Shown: one piece after another, positions 1 through 10,367 of the stretch
Layout of the letters: each line of letters starts with the position of its first letter
Numbering within the stretch: position 1 is the first letter of the stretch
Source: Lineus longissimus
Lineage: Eukaryota > Nemertea > Pilidiophora > Heteronemertea > Lineidae
DNA length: 64,000 nt
Assembly: GCF_910592395.1 (NCBI RefSeq)
Contig: NC_088322.1
Coordinates: 11,777,431-11,841,430 of the forward strand
Direction: 5' to 3'
Program-made: the position numbers and the translations under genes
The notes under the pieces: model-generated
What the model was told of the DNA's origin: nothing
The model's database searches: none
The model's input: the letters and a program-made list of their open reading frames with translations, nothing else

Positions 1-103
1 ATACAGCTCGCTACCGACGCGGATTCAAGCAGAATGATGTGGGTATCGAAGAAGATTTGTGCCTTAAAGGGAATTTCGAACGCCTATTGTTTCGGCCTAC
101 TTT

Positions 104-987
104 TTATTTTCTCGGGCGGTGAAAAAGAACCATTTCCTGTTTGGCGCAGATCAGTAAGCGAGGTACGGCCTGATGAAGGGCCTGTTGTAGGGTTCCAATC
201 AGAAATTCGCGTATGACCTGATGAGATGGATCATTTGCTTCGATACCGACCGAGGTGTGGTAAGGGCACTGTATTGTTCGTACGATGTTTGCTTTAAAGT
301 AGGGAAAATCGTCCATTTAAAAAAAAGCCATTAGCGATTTGGGAGAATACCGAATCCGTTAGAAATTCACTTGCTGACAGTTCGGCAGGTGCAAATATGC
401 AGGCGATTTCCTATTTTTCATTCTCTAGGGGTTGTTTTAGAAAGATTCAAGTCAAATAATATGCAAGGGCTAAATTGGAAAGCATTCTTGTCATTCCTAA
501 AAGATTGTTTAAAGGAGTATTCCGATGCCCGATTGTTATGTTTGGCAAATCCCGTTTCCCGACGGCACCACCATCCGGGTGTTCCCGGCGTAATCTTTTT
601 CAATCCCGATAGTCATTTTCGGGCAATCCAAGCGTCCCAAAAAGACCCCATCCCCCCTTTGAAAGTGCAGCAGTGTGAAAACGCATTGGCACTTAACATT
701 TCAGTCCCGAGCTATCACTTAAATATGCTGACGACAGATGCACTGGATCATATTTCAAGCCGATTCAAACCAAAGCAACGAGGACGGACATAAGCGCATG
801 ATACTGATATCAAAACGTAAGGAACTAGGTTAGATTTCGAGCCATTTCAAATCAGCGCAACTAGGAGAGACACAAGCGTATGATACTGATATAAAAACGT
901 AATGAATGTTGACTTACCTGTGACTAAGTGAGTCACGAGCATGATGATGGCAAACGCCAAGAAGACATTAAGCATGAAGCGGCACAT
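104..987 (-). CDS. possible small secreted protein (two-exon model)
   Basis: An exon at 918-987 starts with ATG at 985-987 (minus strand) and encodes a classic signal peptide: Met-Cys-Arg start, then a hydrophobic core rich in Leu, Phe, Ala, Ile and Val, ending in a GTAAGT donor in phase 1. A phase-compatible acceptor (TTTAAAG) at 291/292 opens a frame that runs to a stop at 104, adding about 62 residues with two Cys. The joined product would be about 85 residues and secreted. I recognise no family. The signal-peptide exon is the better supported half; the second exon is only a frame that fits. A possible TATA box and 5' UTR exon lie further upstream (1.4-1.5 kb). Confidence 0.3.
755..905. 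repeat. tandem duplication, two copies of about 75 bp
   Basis: The block at about 755-827 recurs, diverged, at 837-905. Both start with TC(A/G)AGCC, share GCGCAA/AGCAACGAGG-like cores, and end in ATGATACTGATAT followed by AAAACGTAA. It would lie in the intron of the proposed small secreted-protein gene. Confidence 0.6.
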
Positions 988-1412
988 CCGGCTTCTTTTG
1001 GTGAAATGGGGTGTAACCCTGGGTTGTTAATATAGTAACTGGGTGTTTATCTGCGAAATAGAGTAACATTCACGTGAAAATTACGTGAGCACGTTGTGGT
1101 ACCGGTAACGTAAAAATGCTTTCTTCGGTGACGAAAAATGTCGTTCAATTTTGTCACGGGATCAGTAGGAATATACATATTGCTCCTTCATGTCCCTGGT
1201 GAGGCGTCCGATTCTCGGGAATTCCTTGAGGTATGAGGTTCCATGTTCAACTCAGTTTGTTGGAGAGATTACGGTATCAATGCGCAGTCTTTGCCAAAAA
1301 ACATAGAGACCACATTGGGAAGTAACTTCCGCGGTAGCAACCAGTAGCAATTCGGGCACGAAATTCGGGAAACATTTTCGAGATGAAAATATTGGTTGAG
1401 GAGACTTACCTT

Positions 1413-1470
1413 TACGTTGAATCTTGTTAGAATGGTATGCCTATCCCCAGTGTCGGATGCTCATTTATAG
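1413..1470 (-). promoter_or_regulatory. possible TATA box and 5' UTR exon of the small secreted-protein gene
   Basis: On the minus strand CTATAAATGA lies at 1461-1470, and about 50 bases downstream a GTAAGTC donor follows AAAG at 1412/1413. This fits a short non-coding first exon spliced to an acceptor just upstream of the ATG at 987. It is inferred from motifs only. Confidence 0.25.
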
Positions 1471-4400
1471 GAGGGAAATTGCCTGCACCTCACTTCAAGT
1501 TCCCCACTTGAGGCAGCATATCTTATTTGTACTCTACATACTCTGTACTATTAGATCGCATTCACTCCGGGCACGGTATCGTTCCCAGGTTTGCAAACGC
1601 ACGATGGGGATGTATTGTCGTTGGAAGTTTTGTAAATGTCATCCTAGGTACCAGATTTGCTTCGCTATCAGTCGAAAGGTTGGCAAATTTCTGGTTTAGT
1701 TAATTGACCCGACGGCGCTGAATCGTCACGCGGAGTTTTAAGGTACATGGTGCACCCATCACTTTCGCAGTTGTGGATGGCGTGGATGGTGTGGGTCCCC
1801 CTACCCAGAGGATTAGTACTGACAAAAATTTGCCTGAGAGCACATTGCAGGTTGGAATGGTGGGCGGTCGAGACTCAGAGCACTGAGCAGAGGTCAGAGC
1901 CATGAGCTAGAGGAAATAGAGATTTTTCAGCAAAAATAAAACACCATTAGAGGTTTTTTCTCCAAAACCATGAGGGCGTTTTGATTTCACCCAAAAACGT
2001 CTACAGGGTACATATATTTGTGTTGGCCAAAATAGCTCGAATAGCTTTATTTATAAGAGTGCATAATGTCAAACATTGCAGGTGGTATCCAGTTGAGATT
2101 AAGCTTGGCCTACATTACCCTACGGTTCTCTATCGCTAGGTCAGTCATGGACTGCCTTCCCTGTGGATAACGTAACACTTTTTACCCTGGGAAAGAGCTG
2201 ATTCTGGTATTGCACTTTAGAAGCAAAAGGAAGACTGAGACTGGACGATTTCTTGATGACCTCTGAAATAAGGATTTGTTGTTCTCCATATTTCAGTGTT
2301 TCCATACAATAGACAGCGAGAGAAACCATGATTTTTCATTAGGAGTCAACAGAGAAAAACATGTCAATCTGTTTTTCAGAGGGAAAACACACAGAAACCT
2401 AAACGCTCAAAATCGTCTCAGCGGCTCGGCCCACCTGTTCTTGAAGTGGAGTCATTCTCACATTCTGGAATATTCAAGTGGACGACGCTGTACAACGGTC
2501 GATTTTACTGGGCCAGTGTGCTACCCGCATGCATTGAGAGTATATTTCGCACAAAATATGATAATGGGAAGTTTGATGAATGTTTCTCTTAGTTTTAGGA
2601 TTTGGTGAGTGGGGTAAGTACATGTAGTATGCATAAACTATTTTGGTATCAAAATATTTTTCTGGTAACCAGGTAGGATTTGACAGAACGGAGCATCGAT
2701 CGAAAAGAGCTTTCAATTCAAGTTGAATTTCAGCTGTGATTGAATTGAAATTGATATTACATGTAAGATGTGGATCTCTGTTCGAGCATTGAGACCTCCA
2801 TGTAAAACCTAAACATCCATCCCCAATACTCGGCCAAAGGGCCTCAGGCTTGGGTCTACATTTTTCTACCGAGACCCACCATTGCGGTGTTAGTTCATTA
2901 TATTTACATAATGCGCTTGGTAAACTGAAATTCGATATAATCCTACGAGATAATCCGCAAACTTGGCTGCATAAATGAATCTGTAGAGAACCATACCAAG
3001 ACCAAAGAGAAATCGTCTAATCCAGAACCTAGCAGTGCCTCTCGGATATACAGGCTGGTTTCGTTGAAGGTGTTGATCAAACTAGGAGATTTCGCTAATT
3101 CCGATCGTCATAGCAACTACCTCTATGAACAATCGATCACAATCATCAAACACGCAATGTGAGGCTTGGATAAAAATGAATATTGATATAATTTATGATC
3201 ATCATATCAGGCTTCTACTTCACTCATATTTGTCTCTTAATTGACAGAACACAGGCTGAGCCGCAAAAACCAAAGGACGCTGCCATATTGGGCCAGAAGC
3301 GGACTGTGACAAAGGGAAACGATTCCTGTCCATGTACTTTACATTGCTCAGGGATAGTATCAAAGGATGGATTGCGGAAGTTGCTCCGGCGGTACACACT
3401 TCATTGACTCTGCATGAACTGAAATTTGAGGACAATAGTGATAAAAGGCCGTGTTCCCCTTCCAGGGCAGAAATCCCAGATAACTAACCCGAGGGGTTGC
3501 TATAATTTTCTGAGAATAAAAACCGTTTTACTACGCACGAATTGATAGGAATAACACGTAAACTGACTCGAAGAAGGTTTGTTTATGATATAAACAAGGA
3601 GTGTAAACGGATTCAGGTATGTATGCACAATATGTTGTTTGTGACTTATCGTTGATGTCAATTGGAAAGAAAAAATGAGGTTGATGTTGATGAGAGAAAT
3701 CAATTCGGACCTAGTTTATACTTCTTGGCTCAATTTTCTTTCTGCTTCGCGACTACATGTACAATGTACTCAAATTCTGGGGAGTCTCCGGGCCATTCCA
3801 GGCAAAGCATTCTTCAATAACCAGAGAGAATTTGTGAGAATATTTTGTTTCCGAAGATTCCTAAATAGCAGATTTTTGGGGAGAAAGACTAGCAGTCGCA
3901 ATATTTTTACTACAAATAATTCCAGTCACACTGTTATACTAAACTAGTTTCAGTTAAACTTAAACTTGAAGGCCGCATCAAATCGCTATACAAAGGACAT
4001 GTTGCCTCGGCAGCAATACTGTATACACACTTTCAGCTGACAAAAATCTAATTATAAGTTGATCGGCGTTCTTGCTCTATACTGGTAGATTAAGAGGATC
4101 TAATCGTGCATGAAATATTAAATCCATCGCCTTCGGCCTCTGACGCCATGGTAACGCAACTTGCTTTATTCACACAAAGTTTCAAGACTGCGGCACTCAT
4201 ATCCTATGTGATATGCCATTTCAAAGAAAATGAGCAACATTTCCCGAGTGGAATTTCAAGCAAATGTTGAACTCAATAATATCAGCGCTTTACTCAGAAC
4301 AATGTGCCCAATAAATCTACTACTGCTCTCTTCAAGTTTTATGTTGCTTGGGGTACTTATCCTTAGTGAGGATCCTGAATGAGGATTAATTTCATTCAAA

Positions 4401-5065
4401 ATTTCATCAGTTGCATTTTTTTGGGTCACCCTGTATAGTAAAAAAATATTTTTGGTGTGGCAGTACCAGTATGTAGTTAAATGGAATGCTTTTTTGTGGA
4501 AAAATTGCAATATTGACATTGAACTCTAGCTGAAAAGCGAGAGATTTTCGCGACAGAAACTCGAAAACAGTCACTAATTTGTGAACTGATTGTTTAATTC
4601 GTCTATTCTAAAACCAATCAATTGTGTCTGCCATTTGCAAATATCATATCATGAATGATAAAAAATATTCCGATATCGCTGGTGAATTTTACATCCAACA
4701 CAGGCAGCGCTGCGCGGGTAAACATCGTTGCCATCGTAACCATAATGCCAGCCCTGGCTCGAGCCCATATTGGCGCGACTATAAAGTACCTATAAGTACA
4801 CCTAACTGATACTTTATTTTTTACAACTTACGAGTATCACATATGTAGGAAGAGTACCAAGTTCTAATCCCAAAGGCGACGAATACAACATCCTGTTGAT
4901 CATGAAGCCTACATGTAGTTCGTCATTTCATGTACATACGTATACTAAGTATGCGTAAATATTTGTATTTTCAGGACTAATGAATAATCTTTTTAGCAAA
5001 ATAACAGATAATATTTCTTGTTTTCCTTTATTTCAACATGAAGTATGTTATTTTTTGTCTGCAGG
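1471..5065. other. intergenic region
   Basis: Apart from repeat copy 1 (1920-2440), I see no supported gene: only short open frames without splice support. The right end holds the 5' flank of the LicD-like gene and a strong acceptor (polypyrimidine tract then TGCAG) ending at 5064, so an unseen 5' UTR exon probably lies somewhere here. Confidence 0.5.
1920..2440 (+). repeat. dispersed repeat, copy 1
   Basis: Shares two diverged blocks, in the same order and orientation, with 12040-12690. One block contains CCATGAGGG, then TATTTGTGTTGGCC and an ATAGCTTT stretch. The second contains CAGTGTTTCCA(T/A)ACAATAG, a GAGAGA run and (C/T)TTGTCAATCT-like sequence. No ORF is evident. The family is unknown to me. 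Confidence 0.6.
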
Positions 5066-6247
5066 ATGATGAAGATGCTTCAGTTCGTCTGGGTAACTTT
5101 GCTGACGTTAACATTCTCGATTCTTTTCCTCTACATTTATCTGGAAAGCAAAATCAGCATCAGCATCAAGTTTACAGTATGGTCCAAGGAATCCGTGTTC
5201 GACTCCATTTTTAAAACGATTGAATTAAAGGATCCAAAACCCGTCATGAACATTCAGAAATTCCAACGCAAGAAACTTACTAAAACGACACAAATGCCTT
5301 CGACGTCCACAACAATGGCGTCAACGACAAGAGCGCAAAATGTGGTGACGTCGACCGCAAAACATGTGACAACAACACAGCAATATTTTTCAACTTCTCA
5401 GAAATTAGTCACGACTTCACCTAAATCTGAGACGACTTCACAGAATTCAGCGACGTCGGCGAATCCGGTTCGAACCACGAAAACACCGACACTTTCCAAG
5501 CAAGCGAAACTCGTCGTTTCAAAAAAAATTTCGAAAAAGGATAAACACATTTTAATGGATTTGTTGCGGGAGTTTATCGTATTAGCCGACACTTTGAATT
5601 TGACGTACTTCATACAAGGTGGTACACTGCTGGGCTCCTGGAGACACCATGGTATGATTCCATGGGATGACGACATTGACTTGCTTGTAAACGAGACACA
5701 AAAACCTCAACTTTTAGCAGCAATAAAAAAACTGGAACCGCATTACGTAGGCTCCGACACAAAAACTGTCATCAAATTCTACTCGAACGAATCAAGGACT
5801 GTCCCTCGACTAAAATGGGGTTGGCCATTCATTGATATATGCTTTTTCAAAGACAACAGAATAGTTCTCTGGGACACTAGCATTAATTTTGTTTCCGGCG
5901 CCAAATTCGCTCTGAAGAAAATCTTACCGCTACACAAACGACCATTTGAGACATTCGAAATATATGCTCCGCGCGATCCACTGTACATGATAGAGAAAAT
6001 GTATAAGAATACGAAATCCCATTGTACAACGTGGCATCACAGCAACATGGCCGTGTCTACTAGCGGAATAACATCTCATAGTATCGCATGTGAAAGGTTA
6101 AAATATGTTGTGCCCTTTGTTCATCGGCACTATCTCAATGGCACAATGGAAGAGCAGCTTAGATTGGGGTCAAAAGTCGTCCATACAAAGTACGTTTTGG
6201 AAGAGAGAAGCAGTTTGTGTAGACCCTACGACTTGAAACGGATTTAG
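5066..6247 (+). CDS. LicD/fukutin-like type II membrane phosphotransferase
   Basis: A single coding exon of 393 codons. I start it at the ATG at 5066, because TTTTTTGTCTGCAG at 5051-5064 is a good splice acceptor; an in-frame ATG at 5045 lies inside that acceptor. Residues about 5-25 form one hydrophobic segment after a short N-terminal tail (type II, Golgi-like). Residues about 73-144 are a Ser/Thr-rich mucin-like stem. From about residue 161 comes a LicD domain with IQGGTLLGSWRHHG and the acidic metal-binding motif WDDDIDLL (about 200-207), then WGWPFIDICF and potential N-glycosylation sites. LicD-family proteins (LicD, fukutin, FKRP) transfer phospho-choline or ribitol-phosphate to glycans. 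The substrate here cannot be told. The C-terminus is complete. The gene is convergent with the giant minus-strand gene. Confidence 0.85.
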   Translation: MMKMLQFVWVTLLTLTFSILFLYIYLESKISISIKFTVWSKESVFDSIFKTIELKDPKPVMNIQKFQRKKLTKTTQMPSTSTTMASTTRAQNVVTSTAKHVTTTQQYFSTSQKLVTTSPKSETTSQNSATSANPVRTTKTPTLSKQAKLVVSKKISKKDKHILMDLLREFIVLADTLNLTYFIQGGTLLGSWRHHGMIPWDDDIDLLVNETQKPQLLAAIKKLEPHYVGSDTKTVIKFYSNESRTVPRLKWGWPFIDICFFKDNRIVLWDTSINFVSGAKFALKKILPLHKRPFETFEIYAPRDPLYMIEKMYKNTKSHCTTWHHSNMAVSTSGITSHSIACERLKYVVPFVHRHYLNGTMEEQLRLGSKVVHTKYVLEERSSLCRPYDLKRI

Positions 6248-7771
6248 AAATGAACACACGCATCGAGTCGGGATTATCTATACATCAGTTACGACCTGCA
6301 ATGAAACTCGTGTGTCGGGGTGGTATTTCATTGCTACCGTCATCCAAGATGTCTTCGCAGTGATAATGAAATATGTAATTATGTAGATATATGCTAGGAC
6401 GTGATTTATCTTATATCGAGCGATTGTCAAGTCTTAATCTCTTACCTTTGGCCTACCGCCGTGAAATTTTAGACCTGCTTTTTTTGTATAATTGTCTTAT
6501 TCAGAAATTCACGGTACATGCTGATGAGTAGGAAGAACAAAGAAATGCGAAGCATTGATTTCACGTGTATGTATTTTTAGTTCTATGTACATTTGCAAAC
6601 CGTGTTGCTGCATATTTTACAATTCATATCCATGTACCGGCAACAATACATTTCCTCCTAAAATAATGCACAAAGGCACATATGGGACTTTGCGTGCATC
6701 GGAAAAGATACACTCACACTGCTGACGATTATTATGATTTAACATAATAAGACGATTGCATACGATGTACGAATTAAAAGGTTAACCAGTTGAGGGCAGT
6801 TATCTTGAACTCCTAAAACAGTTAGCACTTCTTGAAAATAAAGTGAATGCCAATTTCAAGGGTGAGAATTCGTTTTCTGGAAAACAAAGAACTGACTACA
6901 ACCATTGTAATTGGCATTCCGTTCGTTTTGAAATAGTTCTAATTGCTTCAGAAGTTCAAGCTCCAGCCAACATGTTGGTGCATCTTGTGGTCAACTCTTA
7001 AGATGACCATTGATAACCGTGCCTTCACAACATTATTTTATATCAAATGGGTAAAGCAAAATTACTTGGAAATTGTATTTTGAAAATTTCGTACGCACTT
7101 TGATAATCTTTATCGTAGGGACTGCACGATATCGTTGCTTAACAATTTTTAATAGCACTATTCGTCTCTCAGCATTTTCACGGACCTACTTGTAAATTAA
7201 GGTCTGTGGTATTTTACGAGAAAAATTGTCATCTTTATTGTAGTACTAATGATAATAATGACGCTGTTGTCGCGTATGGGGAATTGTAAACGAATGATAA
7301 ATATACTAACTATACATTCAAAAGGAATATTTACAATCATAAACATGTACATGTAATTACATTGTTCACTCTATATTGTATACTACATATAGTTATATAG
7401 CAGTATATCTCGAACACTGCTGACAATGTAATACTGTATTGTCTGTATCAGAAATGGTCAACCCATTCTGTGTTACATATTTGCATATGTACATGGCTAG
7501 CGTTCAACATACTTATAGCGGCACTTATGCAAGAGATGAGGGGGCCATTCCTTTAGTGAAACTGTTAATGCCTTGCTCTATGGGCCCAGTTTACTGCTGA
7601 ATAAAAATGGATTGAAACAAAAAAAAATATTTGCTCATATAGAAGATAACATCATTTCCAGTTTTCCCATGGTAAATTTAAAATTGGTGTACAATAAATA
7701 AAATGAAAATGTGAATGTAATCAACACCAAATCAAATTTTAGCGCACCATGTCTCGTGCTTATTTTATCCT
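6248..7771. other. 3' flank shared by the two convergent genes
   Basis: No coding frame is supported. Plus-strand AATAAA signals are at 6837-6842, 7600-7605 and 7693-7698, usable by the LicD-like gene. A minus-strand AATAAA (TTTATT at 7234-7239) lies about 535 bases past the stop of the giant gene. If the distal signals are used, the two transcripts overlap at their 3' ends. Confidence 0.45.
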
Positions 7772-10367
7772 CTATAACTTCCTGGACGGTTCCCCAGACC
7801 CTCCAGCTTGGGGTGGCGCAAGCCCCCCAGCGGCTCCTGTCGCTGAATCCCGCCTCTCATCATGACCTTCACCTTCCGTGGAAGCTGCTCCCGATGTTTC
7901 AGAACCGGTGCTGCCACTCTTTGCGAAGCGTCGGTTTTGGAATTCAATCTGGAAGTTTCTGAGCTTGGAAGTGTCGAAGATTCCGGCTCTTCGTTTCTTC
8001 ACCATTGGGTCGGCTAGATTGAGCCAGCGATGATCTAGAGCTTCCTCTATTGTTAACCGGTCCCTGCAAATAGGAAAACCACATTGCAGAATATTCGGCG
8101 GGTGACACAAAATCGATTGCGAGAGATTATCTGCTAACAGATTTTGTCGAAAACCGGTTCTGCGAAAGCAAACAAATGTTTAACATTAGATACCTCGGAC
8201 TTCTCTTGATGATGTGATACATAAATCTGAGGGCGTCCTTGGTGATATTGTCATGGAGATGGTGCGCGTCGTATCTAAGGCGAGAGATGTTCGAGATGGT
8301 ATCTTGCTCCTTTTCGCCCAGGAACGGTGATTCTCCACTCAATCTGAAATATGAATGTTATCGCAATCAAAAACAATAAATCCCAACATTTTCGAAATAA
8401 GGATTTGATTTTGAGAATTAATCATATGATACACTGTATGATATATGTACTTACAAGACAAACGTGACGACCCCGACGCTCCATACATCAGCAGGACAGC
8501 CTATCATCTCATTGCTAAGCATTTCAGGGGCTGAAAAGCAGAAATAGAAATCACGTATACGTATCATTTGAATGAAAAGGCGAGGTTCTTGTTTTCTTCA
8601 CTACGTGGCTTCAGACTAATCTAGTTATCCTAGACGTCTCGGTGGCAAAACCTTTGCAAAGCAATAATCTTTTAACAGACCCATTTTGGGAATAAATTGA
8701 CTGTAGCCGCCAATGATCTATTGCAGCGACATACCGAAAAATTCTGTCATTCCTTCCGTCTTTCCAAAGGATTCTCCATCCTCATGCGTGATGTTGCGCG
8801 CGCAGCTGAAGTCTACAATCTTGATATCATGTCGCCGTCTGCTGATCATCATGATGTTGCTTGGCTCAATGTTCAAGTGGACGATGCCATAGTTGTGGAG
8901 GAACTGCCAATGCAATTATAAAACACCATATATATTATTATATTTATTATTATTATTATTACGGTATTGTGACATTGATTCCAAAGGGCGAGGGCGAATA
9001 ATAAATCTCAAGCGAATAATAACGCGCATGAAAATTTGACAAGCGATAATCCGTGGTCCTACAGTGTGGAAAAAAGCAACATGGCTGTAACTGTGGAAAT
9101 GGCGCGGATGGTGTGTGAAGTCAATTTGGATTTTGTCAATCCCACCTGTAAAGCGTCGAGGAGCTGTCTGATGACGTGACAAACTGTCTCCTCCGTGTAC
9201 TTGTTCTTGAAGCATAAGCCTCTGATAAGTTCCTCCCCACTGAGAGGCTCGAGGATCAGAGTGACCTTATTGGCTGTCTGGTAGGCCTCAAAGAGCTGGC
9301 ATATCCTCTCTTGTCGTAGACCTGGAACGAGAAGAATGGGTATGACAGTAATGGTGTCCTGGAGAACTAGCGCTATCCGATTATCCAATGACAGATTCTC
9401 ATGCACGCATAAGACCAAGGGAATCTAAAAAAAACGATCGCTGAATATAATCTAATTTGACAGACTTTCGGTATTGGCTGTCGTCTATAAAACACATATG
9501 TAAAAACCTGTATACTTTATGATTTGTATTTCGTACTCTGACATTTGCATTTGTAAGCTTTTCGAAAGAGTGCCAACTCATATGGATGTACGACGAAGCA
9601 CGGAGCACAAAAGTCTTCAATTCCTATTCGATGGAACAAAAAGTATTTGAGATGATCGTGAATCTGCCTTGACAACACTAGTACTAGGCATCAACGAAAT
9701 CAACGTGAATTGCCATCGTAAAGTACACGTGCATGGACCCTTGCCGGCCTTTGCCTTTCATGCCTGATTGACAAAAATGGTACCTTTGAGAATATTGTAT
9801 TCCCGCAGGGCATCTTCAGATCTCTTCAGTCTGATCTTTGCAATGTATTCCTTGCCAAGGTTCCTGTCACTGCACTTCACGACAGTAGCATGCTCACCCC
9901 TGAAATGGCAAAAATAAAACAAACATCAGCATAATCAGGTTTATAATCAAAATATATTGCATCGTTCTCATTTTACGACATATACATGTAGGATAACTGA
10001 CATAAGTAAAAATTTGAAAAAAACACCCGGACTTGTCAGTCCTTTTCTCTTTCAATTCTAAAATTCGCCTCAGACATTCTGTCATGGTCAGAACTGTCAC
10101 AGTAATGTAAAGCCTTGTGAGTATCATGCGGATACTACAAACATCTCACTTACGACCATATCTGAGCACCAAATGTATAGAACTTCTCGGGATCTCCCTC
10201 TTGAAGAATAATGTCAGTTTCCAAGCCCTCTTTCTTCGGCTCCATGACTTCATACATGGACGATCTTCGGCTGACATCGGGAGATTCCGGCTCCGAGTCT
10301 TCGGCCTCATCTCGGGATCGGAGGAGCACTCTTCGAGTCTCCGTGTCTATGGGAATGGGTTCCGCAC
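7772..10367 (-). CDS. unc-89: UNC-89 kinase 2, predicted pseudokinase, and C-terminus
   Basis: Exons 10154-10367, 9784-9899, 9146-9321, 8735-8903, 8455-8530, 8194-8343 and 7772-8063. A Ser/Asp/Glu-rich lead precedes the kinase N-lobe. The glycine loop is degenerate (WSGEHATVV in place of GxGxxGxV), but the Lys of the VAIK site is present (YIAKIRL). The catalytic loop reads HLNIEPSN: the catalytic Asp is Asn and the Lys is Glu. DFG has become DFS (IVDFSCARN). APE is kept (APEML), as are WSVGVV and the C-lobe SGESPF. The kinase therefore looks catalytically dead and probably acts as a scaffold. After the C-lobe comes a basic tail (KLRNFQIEFQNRRF), like the regulatory tails of MLCK-type kinases, then a Gly/Ser-rich end and a TAG stop. 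The terminal exon is complete. Confidence 0.88.

Noticed and set aside
371-793. 140-codon plus-strand frame
   Set aside because: No recognisable domain, no splice or promoter support, and it overlaps the local tandem duplication.
3195-4809. Several 60-90 codon frames on both strands
   Set aside because: Amino-acid composition looks random, none has convincing splice sites, and none shows a motif.
8936-8962. ATT-rich microsatellite
   Set aside because: Short, imperfect and intronic; nothing suggests function.
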